A stretch of DNA of 64,000 bases, taken from contig JADGAZ010000003.1 of the NCBI GenBank assembly GCA_015231755.1, positions 62,001 to 126,000 of the forward strand. Reading direction: 5' to 3'. The position numbers were made by a program, and so were the translations under genes. Origin of the DNA: Magnetococcales bacterium (lineage in GTDB: Bacteria > Pseudomonadota > Magnetococcia > Magnetococcales > Magnetaquicoccaceae). The notes beneath the pieces are model-generated. The model saw nothing but the letters and a program-made list of their open reading frames with translations. It was not told the origin of the DNA and ran no database searches. This document shows, piece by piece, positions 27,901 through 36,500 of the stretch (position 1 is its first letter; each line of letters opens with the position of its first letter).

Positions 27901-28317
27901 AGATCCCACAGCCAGACCGGTGGTGGGAGGATTGGTCGGAGTGACCACCCCATCCGTTTCGTGGATGTTGAGCAATCCAAGATTGAAGGCGGCTCCGGAA
28001 AGCAGTTGGAACGCATCCTTGGCGCGGTTGTTGAACCGCAAGGGCAACAGGGTTCCCTTGGTGAACAGGAACACCGACAGATCCTGATTCACCGGAAGGT
28101 CGCTGACCGAAAAGTTCCACTGACCCATCATGCCAGGGACAGGGCTGGATTCCGTGGCCTGAAGCACCGCATTGGTGCCATTCACCACCAGGATGATCGC
28201 CCTCTGGCCCACCTGACCCGAAATCGACTCGGCGTGCGCCATACCCATGGCCCCCACCAAACCGAACAGGACAAACGCCATCATCAAAACCTGTTGCTTG
28301 ATCCTTTGTCCGACCAT
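18934..28317 (-). CDS. Giant secreted protein D, carboxypeptidase-regulatory/CnaB-like repeats (3127 aa)
   Basis: Starts at ATG 28317 with GGGGAAGGATC before it. The signal peptide is MMAFVLFGLVGAMGMAHA. Residues ~30-490 are a mostly helical region unlike its paralogue, ending in a calcium-loop-like NQDVNQNGIPD (~500). Residues ~520-700 resemble a CBM9/DOMON-like beta domain (ITVDGAPTDWGTLAPMLVDA). A Gly-rich linker and Ig-like segments follow. From ~870 it aligns with the other giant protein. From ~1355 to the end it is a string of ~90-residue carboxypeptidase-regulatory/CnaB-like beta domains (SGKVVNANQQPVQGVRVELQ, DANGNYEIFVKKG). The last nine carry a V(D/N)AWS or VNVWS motif. Residues 2232-3117 are the block shared with the paralogue. 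No catalytic motif is seen; probably an extracellular fibre or matrix protein. Confidence 0.88.
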   Translation of the reverse strand: MVGQRIKQQVLMMAFVLFGLVGAMGMAHAESISGQVGQRAIILVVNGTNAVLQATESSPVPGMMGQWNFSVSDLPVNQDLSVFLFTKGTLLPLRFNNRAKDAFQLLSGAAFNLGLLNIHETDGVVTPTNPPTTGLAVGSATALRSTVPFGSIQRTLMDRYATLDVPSLVDYGMSLAFGHGWMVAADAFFAKADEKATAAGDARKHATHVLHAISRIAALATNTAQSSSAGTTTYATAGATLGDLLAGFGCTRRHLGLEKMECPKTLPIASPTGQDLSGWLNAAMIPAFNDSLALLNELPTDMASFKVGDPGSQEPDETEIDYSDVLMFKGLLGMMLGQLYIDQAYDWNIDIDAAMGVNTEQLFLNNPNFGSLSPYASTNLAAAKSHWNMAADALLAAIPSIQAESDPQDDDLFTLEAREVADATKVLNDFKAALAGTAQITEGTRSMALNLAKWFDGVSLRGILPSFSGNKPSGLFPDATLGGVFPDGVYNFRHESLNQDVNQNGIPDILEDMVFVVPQATITVDGAPTDWGTLAPMLVDALGDQGDGFSGLDVTGIYLARDASQAYLRIDRASLQLPTGEYVNYWVNFMPVQAGGPAFSVELFQDATGVYARLYNTAANPRDYNAYVKLSDTLTVNTTTQTMEVAWPLSLIDPGATYELGFFTHHTVGLIWPQGGSNGDWSNNRPARVRFSPNAAQPVPLTVYPPALNRVVGGSGDLVVSGGVAPYRFDAGSALITVVGNNATATVTCAAEGGSTVLVQDNAAHSFSVPVTCTASSGGGGGTTTTIPMEPINMTVGGGRTLPLPTGSGTPTVTVTSGSDVITWNTSVTGVPITCQKAGSATLTVAFGTNQATTTVTCVDPATPVTSIDMTQWLFPANLTLVTHGRWQSSQPSNPMTEFSIQPSRAGGSATLMDRTVSVEQSTHGENYYTLDSNGLTFHGEKRVEPGQNRTTRFIDFGFKTQPDPVAGITAADLATSNFTVPSPLVPATVTNGYTHSQFSIRFPLDEDGKVKIDQWTITKSEITVTGNVNLLDSVPPTDLMNDEYFAHWRDSITDADLLSKVTHAAHIRMVETRYQPQGGAASSSQVNHVYLAQGLGVVFEHNQENDGMWKGSLRATVDAAGVLKSLTTDQVKARKVRIDGPAGVILKDAFVQTRAEHTSSAYASPHSHNATATFNETPGTSSALLTVFNRLNAPVGDEVTSLNVTFGAAGFVRKNLQVETASLTDPQVLTLSAADQGRNVSFRVVTASNTPVADAGIQILPFENGACVSGQGQYFGTDQEGKIAAVLADGTYCLGVWPNNGAGSFTGGWYKADAAAGTVNVQSGNLTTAAAFQVSPTSGELVLVVGGAGSSTGKKRITGILTDGTHGLVNADLIVYPANSQTPLVFHTTANGAFDVELDAGSYSFAFKYVGTGFVAMAYVASIGETTGLSRTQGMSQNLQNDLNLGTVSLTSAYNQTSGGGGDPGTTTKITVSGSVSGGQGALPNILVEFQPDWEHNTGVVDAASVKTDGAGHYSVDIYPGKYRVQFRSEYWDNATMSMVKVPGVLGQGGYADDKGGTVERSEDAKVFDFAQATTLNATMVSGMRISGKVVNANQQPVQGVRVELQPDWESTTGTSEWAQGTTDANGNYEIFVKKGSVYRVYFSTSYYDWQTQKQVKLDGLGGYSTGAADNKLNGASDTAKKYTFTADTTVNATLIAGLTIRGTVTTDGTTGIQDVTVRLQPEWDEETGSSGLWSETRTSATGQYEFSVQPGKYRIEFATSYWKWDTNPPQEVKLPGGLVGGYADGDGKVVHDWSSAKIFRVTGPLVVDARMVTGMTLSGKVVQANGTALAPVTGAEVSVHDKDWDTNFHARTDAEGNFSVLVVPNKEYRVEVWPSYCETGTGTGGSGQSSCNAVNFQGGSWITPPEASWVSRWVKDDSKTRPLVKASLVSTTDILTHNGISGQVAGVVPGMVMSQWEDHAVTNILMDKSLSIGVQVDAGKPIHGRVVNGANEGVPYAWVNTPLGGVATDQGGYFTLNLPSVNLTQGVNNTFDINISPSGHQDPQTGAWIEGTGFIGGAVVGNATDGYTVSSDGQQALAFEKDLTADATGEVAWPLMDLGNGTQGLLVRVGSGLSITGTIQDGSGNGIANLWVNAWSHDTRQGAGKASDSTGQYSLLIHKPAAGKVVWYEVNVWSESYLSPDPVLVKVEPQGVTGVYKRAKDKFVEAEDGYAKPVAGEVIQENPAGGVVVNFTLSTGNTISGRVTDGSNNGLAWTWVDIHSQDGSRWYGANTDENGNYRVTVAPANNYVGVVWGWSGLYRTTYYKNAGKEDEATLIDASGSKSPENVDFLMNAGAKISGTIAGLGKDTKVRVNVWSESERVWGGTEVVGTGSGAVSFEVSGLAQAGDYRLDWQSDVEDVPSGYYGGVAGGGASGPKSWEKATLLSTLNGNVTGVAVDLAAVTSKTLKVKVTGLVAGAKVDANVWSEELSAGRWKQGTADSTGQALIELKGLDASGKDYRLFVGGPDGGFKTGNFKGEVGASDYPATLGSLVGWDRATLLDMSSDHYVSMQVGSGRKVTVKVSGLKSGQKAWVDAFSETTWSWGGGEVSYGNGTSDQVEIKGLEAAEDYRISIWGGQIQGGTYAGNGKAPGAWESAELVNVTSGDATIDLVVSSGKSIAGTVNGMKKAQWGWVDAWSNSTYSWGGNAVQAAGSGADAYTIAGVGSATDFKVTFSADGYMTQKKSDVNTSGGDVTGVDFTASTGGSIAGTITGLKAQEWVRVDVWSPATDAFVVGGATADANGSAAYTLSGVPDGTDYVVGVWRGYQGVFYATGGVTPVWDNHSKVSVVNAGATKGIDFNLTAAGNLFYTLSGTVSGLAADQVVEINAWSSTGGSRTSVTGNANYTLEGLPAGNYTVEVSSSGYVSQRTKSVTVSDNKVTASSWTSGWNDVGTVSINGNTTGLNVAMLTGYAIKGTVTSGGNAVSGAWVNAWSSGNSMGGGAVTNTKGEFTIKGLSNATYKVDVWTLEGTAGTDVTVNGANQTGVTLTVVKAAGIVQGTVTSGGSAAGGAMVIAYDASGVEKDRAVANGTTGVYKLEGLEPNQSYTVKAFSATKVKNADWSVTSGYATGSVTATSAGATLDLSLNVTN
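18968..21624 (-). repeat. 2657-bp direct repeat, copy 1 (3' part of giant gene D)
   Basis: The same sequence occurs at 30546-33202, exactly 11,578 bases away and in the same orientation. I found no mismatch where I compared the two copies by eye, and the 886 encoded residues are identical. Sequence divergence is sharp at both edges: just past base 21624 the copies read CACGAC and GACCGG, and just before 18968 they also differ. Both edges lie inside coding sequence. Confidence 0.93.
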
Positions 28318-28376
28318 GATCCTTCCCCTTGTGTGAAAGACTGCTGTATTGCTTTGGTGTAGGTCCTACGCGGGCA

Positions 28377-29477
28377 TCACGGTTGGGTGCCCTGCGCCGC
28401 CTCACGCTGACGTTTGATTTCAGCCTGTCGTTTGGCCTCGGCATTGCGCGCCGCCGCCGCTTTTTGTTCGGCCACAATAGCCGCCTGCCGGGAGGCCTCG
28501 GCGCGTCGGGCGGCCTCGACCTGGGTGGACTGATCACGCACCAGGGCAGCTTGCCGGTTGACCATGGCCCGGTTTTCGATCTGTTGTTCCGCCGGAGTCT
28601 TGAGACTGGCCAGATCCTGACGCAACTGCTGCAATTTCAATTGCTCCGGGGCCATCATGCCTTGAAAATTCTGTTCGCTGCGGGCCTGCTGCTGCTCCAG
28701 GGTGGCGAGTTTTTCCACCAGTTCCCGGGAATTGCCCTGGCCCGAGGCCAGTTGCATCTGGGTACGGGCCTTTTCGGCCTCCAGAGCCTGACTCTCGCCG
28801 GCAGCCTTGCGTTGAATCAGGGAAATCGACGCCTCGGTCTCGGCAATGGCGGCCATGAGCTGGGCCGGTCCCCGCACGCTTTGCGTATTGATGTGGTTTG
28901 GAATGCGGGTATTGGATGGATCGGCACCGGCAGGATCCTTGACGATCTCGGTGCGGGAGGCGGGAGTGGTTCCCGTTTTCTCCGGGGAGGCGGCGGTGAC
29001 CGGGGGGGCTTTGCCAGCCTCTCCGGTTTTGTCGGCAGCAGTTTCGGTAGCCTCCGCCGGTCCGACCCGTTCGTAGCGGGTCGCGCTCAGGCTGCCTTTC
29101 TTGAAAACCTTGACCTGAACAACCTTGGAATCCCCTTTTTCGGTACTCCCTTTTTCACCCTTCTTGCCCGCCGCGTAAACCACCACGTGGCTTTGACCAC
29201 TCAGCAGACGCTTCAAGGCCGACTCCAGAGGCACCCCATCGAAACTCATGGAAAGGGTGCCCTTGACCTCCGGATCCAACAAAAACGGAATGCCCACCTT
29301 GTTGGCCACCTGTTCCAGGGCCACCCGGATGGGGGTCGAACGGAAGGCAACGCTCAACTTTCCCTGACGATAGACAACCCCGTCGGGAACCGATGCTGCG
29401 GCAGCCATCACGGAAACGGGCGCGAACAGCGCCCAGAAGACCAAAGATACAAAAGAAATCAATCGGAATTGATTCAT
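28377..29477 (-). CDS. Secreted/periplasmic STN-domain protein with coiled-coil tail
   Basis: 366 residues from ATG 29477, preceded by GGAGGGGAG, with a signal peptide (LISFVSLVFWALFAPVSVMA). Residues ~30-110 look like an STN (secretin/TonB short N-terminal) domain: KLSVAFRSTPIRVALEQVAN, VGIPFLLDPEVKGTLSMSFD, PLESALKRLLSG. A Lys/Gly/Thr/Pro-rich linker (~115-200) is followed by a long Ala/Glu/Gln/Arg-rich helical region (~215-366), probably coiled coil (TEASISLIQRKAAGESQALE). There is no secretin pore or TonB barrel domain. It lies 59 bases upstream of the giant gene D and is probably co-transcribed with it. A role helping export or assembly of the giant protein is possible but inferred only from position. 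Confidence 0.75.
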   Translation of the reverse strand: MNQFRLISFVSLVFWALFAPVSVMAAAASVPDGVVYRQGKLSVAFRSTPIRVALEQVANKVGIPFLLDPEVKGTLSMSFDGVPLESALKRLLSGQSHVVVYAAGKKGEKGSTEKGDSKVVQVKVFKKGSLSATRYERVGPAEATETAADKTGEAGKAPPVTAASPEKTGTTPASRTEIVKDPAGADPSNTRIPNHINTQSVRGPAQLMAAIAETEASISLIQRKAAGESQALEAEKARTQMQLASGQGNSRELVEKLATLEQQQARSEQNFQGMMAPEQLKLQQLRQDLASLKTPAEQQIENRAMVNRQAALVRDQSTQVEAARRAEASRQAAIVAEQKAAAARNAEAKRQAEIKRQREAAQGTQP

Positions 29478-29551
29478 GCACTCCCCTCCCTCCGGGAGAA
29501 AAACCATTGGAAAGATCACATCTTGCGGGGTGATGCATCCAGGCTCGATTC

Positions 29552-29579
29552 AGGTTAACATTTACGCAAGAAATGTCAA
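29552..29579 (-). promoter_or_regulatory. Candidate sigma-70 promoter upstream of the STN gene
   Basis: On the minus strand a perfect TTGACA (29579-29574) is followed, after 16 bases, by TAACCT (29557-29552), about 75 bases before the STN start. It would drive the STN gene and the giant gene D. The -10 box is a weaker match. Confidence 0.45.
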
Positions 29580-29622
29580 AACAAAAAATACCCCTCATCC
29601 TGATTACAAAGTGGAAACCTTG

Positions 29623-30375
29623 CTACATGGCGCTCAGGGTAAAATCCAAGCCCACCCGCAACCCTTTGGCCGTAGCCTGACCCTTGGGGGATTCGGCGAA
29701 ATAGGCTCCCGGAATCTCGAAAGAACGTGTGGATTTGTTCCAATCGATGACGGCACTGGTAATTTTTTGATGCGCGAACGGATTTTCCAGGATGGCCTGA
29801 CTGAAGCGAATGCGACCGGAACCCTGGCCCACCACAGCGGATGCGGCTTGCAAACGCAGCGTCACCGCCTGATCCATCCACAACTCCAGGGTCAGCGGGG
29901 CAAGCACCAACTGGGTCACCCGTGACCAGAAAGAAAATACCCCCGTTTGTCCTCCCCCATCGTGACGGGGAAGAATGCCTTGGATCATGCCGCCGACCTC
30001 CTCCTCAAGGGAGTCTGGTAACGACTGTGCATCCGCACGGTAACGATACAGGCGCAGATGCACATCCTTGAAAATCGCTTCTTGAACCGCCTTGCTCTGA
30101 AAGGCCAGAAAACGGCGCCGTTGAATGGTGAACTCCCGGGCCGCAAAAGATTTGACCGGTCGGCCATCCCGCAGTTCCGTAAAAACCGGCCCACCCACCG
30201 CATACCGGGAAAACGCATCCTGGATGGTCGCGTCAGCAGCCTGTTCCGACACGCCGGAAATCTGATAATCCCGCAGCACCAAAAACACCACGCCGCCAAG
30301 ACACCCCACCAGGAGAAACTTCAACCCCATCAGGCCCAGGAACCGCCAGGACTGGATGCCCACTCTCCCGATCAT
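29623..30375 (-). CDS. Single-pass membrane protein, LptC-like in outline
   Basis: 250 residues from ATG 30375 (AGGG upstream); the open frame runs 34 codons further upstream without a good start signal. One N-terminal membrane helix (LKFLLVGCLGGVVFLVLRDY, ~18-37) is followed by a beta-rich periplasmic region with repeated short strands (FAAREFTIQRRRFLAFQSKA, VHLRLYRYRADA, ALDLEL-like stretches). A single anchor plus a beta-strand periplasmic domain recalls LptC and related beta-taco proteins, but the resemblance is weak and I do not assign function. It sits between the two giant secreted-protein genes on the same strand. Confidence 0.65.
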   Translation of the reverse strand: MIGRVGIQSWRFLGLMGLKFLLVGCLGGVVFLVLRDYQISGVSEQAADATIQDAFSRYAVGGPVFTELRDGRPVKSFAAREFTIQRRRFLAFQSKAVQEAIFKDVHLRLYRYRADAQSLPDSLEEEVGGMIQGILPRHDGGGQTGVFSFWSRVTQLVLAPLTLELWMDQAVTLRLQAASAVVGQGSGRIRFSQAILENPFAHQKITSAVIDWNKSTRSFEIPGAYFAESPKGQATAKGLRVGLDFTLSAM

Positions 30376-30443
30376 CGTGAAAGCCCTGTCATCCTGGAAT
30401 TCTGGCACCCTTGGACAAACACGAAAAAATCTCACAGAAGTTC

Positions 30444-30507
30444 CCCGCACGTCCTTTTGGTTGCCTGTCGTTTGCATTCAACAGAAAACAACCCAAGGAC
30501 GTGCGGG
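30444..30507 (-). terminator. Long hairpin after the 2803-residue gene
   Basis: CCCGCACGTCCTT (30444-30456) pairs perfectly with AAGGACGTGCGGG (30495-30507). The ~38-base loop contains further short pairing (GGTTG with CAACC). It starts 14 bases past the giant gene stop on the minus strand, and a T-rich stretch (ATTTTTTCG) follows about 20 bases beyond the stem. It is probably a transcript end or a 3' stabilising structure. A 16-base palindrome (30507-30522) overlaps the stop codon. Confidence 0.5.
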
Positions 30508-30520
30508 ATCCATCGATGGA

Positions 30521-33500
30521 TCAGTTCAATCCCAGATCCAATGCCGCCCCTGCGCTGGTGGCGGTGACACTTCCCGTGGCATAACCACTGGTCACGCTCC
30601 AATCCGCGTTCTTGACCTTGGTGGCGCTGAACGCTTTCACCGTATAGCTCTGGTTCGGCTCCAGACCCTCCAGCTTGTACACCCCGGTCGTCCCATTGGC
30701 GACCGCACGGTCCTTCTCCACGCCACTGGCGTCATACGCGATCACCATCGCACCACCTGCCGCGCTGCCGCCGCTGGTCACCGTGCCCTGAACGATCCCC
30801 GCCGCCTTGACCACCGTCAACGTCACGCCGGTCTGGTTCGCCCCGTTCACCGTCACGTCCGTGCCCGCCGTCCCTTCCAGCGTCCACACGTCCACCTTGT
30901 AGGTCGCGTTCGACAAACCCTTGATCGTGAACTCTCCCTTGGTGTTGGTCACCGCGCCGCCACCCATGGAATTGCCAGACGACCAAGCGTTCACCCATGC
31001 CCCGCTCACCGCGTTGCCGCCACTCGTCACCGTGCCCTTGATCGCGTAACCCGTCAACATGGCCACGTTCAAGCCGGTGGTATTGCCGTTGATCGACACC
31101 GTTCCCACATCGTTCCAGCCGCTTGTCCAGCTCGACGCCGTCACCTTGTTGTCGCTCACCGTCACACTCTTGGTCCGCTGCGACACATACCCGCTCGAAC
31201 TCACCTCCACCGTATAATTACCCGCCGGCAATCCCTCCAGCGTGTAGTTCGCATTCCCGGTCACACTCGTCCGGGATCCCCCCGTCGACGACCAAGCGTT
31301 GATCTCCACCACCTGATCCGCCGCCAAGCCGCTCACCGTTCCCGACAGCGTGTAGAATAGATTGCCCGCCGCCGTCAGATTGAAGTCGATTCCCTTCGTC
31401 GCTCCCGCGTTGACCACACTCACCTTGCTGTGATTATCCCACACCGGCGTCACGCCACCCGTGGCGTAAAACACCCCTTGATAACCACGCCACACACCCA
31501 CCACGTAGTCGGTTCCATCCGGCACGCCGCTCAACGTATAGGCCGCCGATCCGTTGGCATCCGCGGTCGCTCCCCCCACCACGAACGCGTCCGTGGCCGG
31601 CGACCACACATCCACCCGTACCCACTCCTGGGCCTTCAGACCCGTGATGGTTCCGGCAATGCTGCCTCCCGTCGAAGCCGTGAAATCCACTCCCGTCACG
31701 TCCCCGCCGCTGGTGTTCACATCCGACTTCTTCTGCGTCATATACCCGTCCGCGCTGAAGGTCACCTTGAAGTCCGTTGCCGAACCCACACCGGCGATCG
31801 TGTACGCATCCGCACCCGATCCCGCAGCCTGCACCGCGTTTCCGCCCCAGGAATAGGTGCTGTTGGACCAGGCATCCACCCAGCCCCATTGCGCCTTCTT
31901 CATGCCGTTCACCGTACCGGCGATCGACTTGCCGGACGACACCACCAGATCGATCGTCGCGTCACCACTGGTCACATTCACCAGCTCCGCGCTCTCCCAG
32001 GCTCCCGGCGCCTTGCCGTTGCCGGCATACGTGCCACCCTGAATCTGGCCACCCCAGATGGAAATCCGGTAATCCTCCGCCGCTTCCAGACCCTTGATCT
32101 CCACCTGATCGCTGGTACCGTTTCCATACGACACCTCTCCACCGCCCCACGACCACGTCGTCTCCGAGAAGGCATCTACCCACGCTTTCTGACCGCTCTT
32201 CAGGCCAGACACCTTCACCGTCACCTTGCGGCCACTGCCCACCTGCATGGACACATAATGATCGCTCGACATGTCCAGCAGCGTCGCCCGATCCCAGCCC
32301 ACCAGACTCCCGAGCGTGGCCGGATAGTCGCTGGCACCCACCTCTCCTTTGAAGTTGCCCGTCTTGAAGCCCCCATCCGGACCACCCACGAACAACCGGT
32401 AATCCTTCCCGCTGGCATCCAGACCCTTCAGTTCAATCAGCGCCTGACCAGTGCTGTCCGCCGTCCCCTGCTTCCAGCGACCCGCGCTCAACTCTTCCGA
32501 CCAGACGTTGGCATCCACCTTCGCACCGGCGACCAGACCCGTCACCTTCACCTTCAAGGTCTTCGAGGTCACCGCCGCCAAATCCACCGCCACACCCGTC
32601 ACGTTGCCGTTCAAGGTGCTCAACAGCGTCGCCTTCTCCCAACTCTTCGGACCCGACGCCCCTCCCCCGGCCACACCGCCATAATATCCCGACGGCACAT
32701 CCTCCACGTCCGATTGCCAATCCAAACGATAGTCTCCCGCCTGGGCCAGACCCGATACCTCAAAGCTCACCGCTCCGCTTCCGGTCCCCACCACTTCGGT
32801 CCCGCCCCAGACCCGTTCGCTCTCCGACCACACGTTCACACGCACCTTCGTATCCTTGCCAAGACCCGCGATCGTGCCGCTGATCTTCGCTCCCGCGTTC
32901 ATCAAAAAGTCCACGTTCTCCGGACTCTTGCTCCCCGAAGCGTCGATCAGCGTCGCTTCATCCTCTTTGCCCGCGTTCTTGTAATAGGTGGTGCGATACA
33001 AACCGCTCCAACCCCAGACCACACCCACATAGTTGTTGGCCGGCGCCACCGTCACTCGGTAATTGCCGTTTTCGTCCGTGTTGGCTCCGTACCAACGGCT
33101 TCCGTCCTGACTGTGAATGTCCACCCAAGTCCAGGCCAGACCGTTGTTGCTCCCGTCCGTCACACGGCCAGAAATGGTGTTGCCGGTGCTCAGGGTGAAA
33201 TTGACCGGCACACTGCCCCGCTCATCTCCCAGAATCAATTCACCAGCCTTGGGACGATACATCCCGGTGGTGTCATCCACGGCATGGGAGGTGTCGATGG
33301 CATAGACGCCGACCACACCCTGAGCCTGAACCTTCACCAGCTTCGCTTCCGGAGCCAGATACCCCTCTTTCCAGAGGCTGACTTCATACCACACCGTGAC
33401 GCCCTCAGCCGGAGTCGCCACCCGGATGGCATATTCCCCACTGCCCCCGGTGGCCGCACCACCGCCGACGCCACTTTCGTGGGACCAAGCGTTGACCCAG

Positions 33501-36500
33501 ACATCACCAACCCCGCCGGAGCCATTGTCAACCGTTCCGGAAATGGTCACCCCGCGGCTCGCCTGCACCAGCAAGCCGGTCACGCCATTGCCCAGATTGG
33601 TGAAAGGCCAAGCCACCCCGGAAGCCAGATCCGAACCGAACGCCGCAGCCTGGGCGGCATCGCTGCTCAAGCGACACACACCCGCCGTGTCGCAGGACAC
33701 CACGCCACCCATAAAATCCCCGCTTGGCACCCAGGCATGGGTTTCGGGATCCTCGTATCCTCCCGGCTGCACATTCACCGAGAAGGTGGCGCGAGCCTTG
33801 GTGGCCACACTGGCCGAGGGCAGATTCAAGGTGAAATAACCATACTGATCCGTGGGTCCATCGCCAAAATCACTGCTGACCCAGGCGTGGGCGATGCCAT
33901 TGTTGTCACCATCCACCACCCGTCCTTGCACCTGAACCCCGCCATCCACCATCACCGCGATGGTCAAGGATTGATCCATGCGCAGGGTGGTCACCACATG
34001 GTCATCGGATTGATCCATCACCGAACCGGGGATGGGATCCGTGGTGCCCACACCACTGGCCACCACCACAGGCCGGGTGGACACATCCTCGCTCTGCCAA
34101 CCGGTCACCCAGGAGGCATCCGGCGGCGTCACCCAGTTGCCACCCAGGAAGGGCACGAAACCCTCGCCGCAACCCGCCGTCGCATCGGTATTGCCCGGTT
34201 CGCAATAGGCCGGCCACACCTGCACCCGATATTCCAGACCCGGCTTCACGTTGATGGCGAAATTACCCTGTTCGTCCACCTTGCCGTGGAAGGCCGTGGT
34301 CCAATCCCGGGTGTGAACATAAACCAGCGCCCCCTTGGCCAGCGTGCCATCCCCCAGAGCCACGCTCCCGGAAAGGGTCATGCCGGCGGGCAGACGGGTA
34401 TTGATTTCGGTGGCCGCCCCGACCCTGAACAGCTTGGCACTGGTCCAATCCGAAGCGACGCCCCCCTGGCCATCGGCAAAACCACCCACCAGATGGCCGG
34501 GCAGGGTTTTCTGCTCCTGGGTATCCCACTTCCAATAAGAGGTCAAAAATTCGACCCGATACTTGCCGGGCACCGCCGTGAAGCTGTAATGCCCCATGGA
34601 ATCGGTGTAAGTCTCGGCCCAGGTTCCGGAACCGCCGGACTCCGCATCCCACTCCGGTTGCAGACGTACCAGCACATCGGCCAAAGCCGTCTCCCCATCG
34701 GAGGCGGTAACCATGCCTTGGATGGTCAATCCGGTCGAAAGGCGCCCATGCACCTCGGCTTCGTTGGTAAAGGTGTAAATCTTGGCCTCGGACGCCTCAC
34801 CCGACAGGGTATGTTCCGCCGCATCGGTGCTGTAGCCCCCCAGACCGGACAATTTGACCTGTTTCTGGGTCTGCCAGTCCCAATAGTTGGTGTTGAAATA
34901 GACCCGATAGGCCGCACCCGGCTGCACGAAAACCACATATTGACCCGCCGCATCCGTGATGGATTCCATCCACGGGCCATTCGGAGCGCCCTCCTGTGCC
35001 GCATCCGGCTGGAACTCCACCTTGACTCCCTGGACAGGCTGTCCGGCGGCATTGGTCACGGTTCCGGAAACACGCGTGCCACTGGGCAGTTGGGCATTGA
35101 CCTGATCATCCGTGGCGAACGTGAAGAGATAAATCGCCTCTTGCGTCTCGGTGACCTGACCATTGCCATCCGAGAACCCGCCGTCACCCAGCACACCGGG
35201 CACGGTGACCATATGGCCCGCGCCGTTGTCCCAATAGACCGCACGGAACATCACACGATACAGGCCCGGAAGGATGGAGGCCGAATAGTTGCCCTGGGCA
35301 TCGGTCTTGACCGAAACCATATCCACGGATCCGGTGTTTTGTTCCCAGTCGGGTTGGAATTCCACCAAGATATTGGACAAGGCACCCGCGCCACCGCTCA
35401 CATGGCCGGTGATGGTGATTCTGGGCAGATTGGGATCCCCGCCTCCGGAACCCGACTCCTTGGTCAAAGCGACCATCAGGTTGAGGGAAGCCGCTCCGGT
35501 TCCACCCAGCAGATAGTTCTGGGCCGCGCCGGCGCCACCCAAGGTCACGGTGGTGCCTTGGCCGCTAGCCAGACCGCCGACATAACCCCGGGCAAAAAAC
35601 TCGATCCGATAGGAACCGGCCTCGACCGAAAGGTTGTAATACCCCATGGCGTCGGTGACCGCCTCGAAGACACGGGTGGCATCCGCCTGACTCACGGCCC
35701 GCACCGTGGCTCCGGGAACCGGGATCACGGTGGTGGCATTGTTTTCGGTCACCTTGCCCACGATGGGATAGGTCTGAACACCCATGGCATCGATCAGGGT
35801 GGCGTTCAGGGTCATGTTGCCATGGACCGTCAGGGGGGACTGGGCATTCCGGTCCGCCACCACATTGCCGAAGGCATCGACAAAACCCCGATACAGCATA
35901 CTGTTGCCTCGGGCCACGAACTCGATCCGGAACTCCTCGTGCAACGGCAACGACACGGAGAAATCACCCCCGGTGCCGGTGGTGGTCTGAGCGAAAAAGC
36001 CCGTGGGATTGGGAGAGCGCACCAGCACCGTGACCGGACCGCTGATGCGGGCCGTGGTCGCGTCGGTGACCGTCCCCGAAAGGGTGGCGGTGGTGATCTG
36101 GAACTCGGGCGTGAGTTTGACCTCTCCGATGAGCAGGTCGGAAAAGACATGTTGCCCGACCCCCTGGGTGGGAGACAGCAGATTGGTCGCGCCGATGGCG
36201 GTCAGATAGCCCTGGGCGACAAAACCGCTGCCCGTGTGACGAAACACAAAAACATAGGCGCCGGCGGGAAGATCCAGGGTGAAGGCACCGGTCTCGTCGG
36301 TATGGAACAGATAGGGTTCGCCTCCCCCGACGGGATAGGCGAGGATTTCGGCATTGGCCAGCCCCTGGAGGCCATTGGTCAGTTTACCGGTCACCCGGTT
36401 GTGACCAGGAGCCACATCCCGGCCCACCACCAGTTTTACCTCGGTGACGGCGTCGGCCAAGGGGAACGGCAGCCCCTGCATGCCCGAGTTGGGGGCGATC

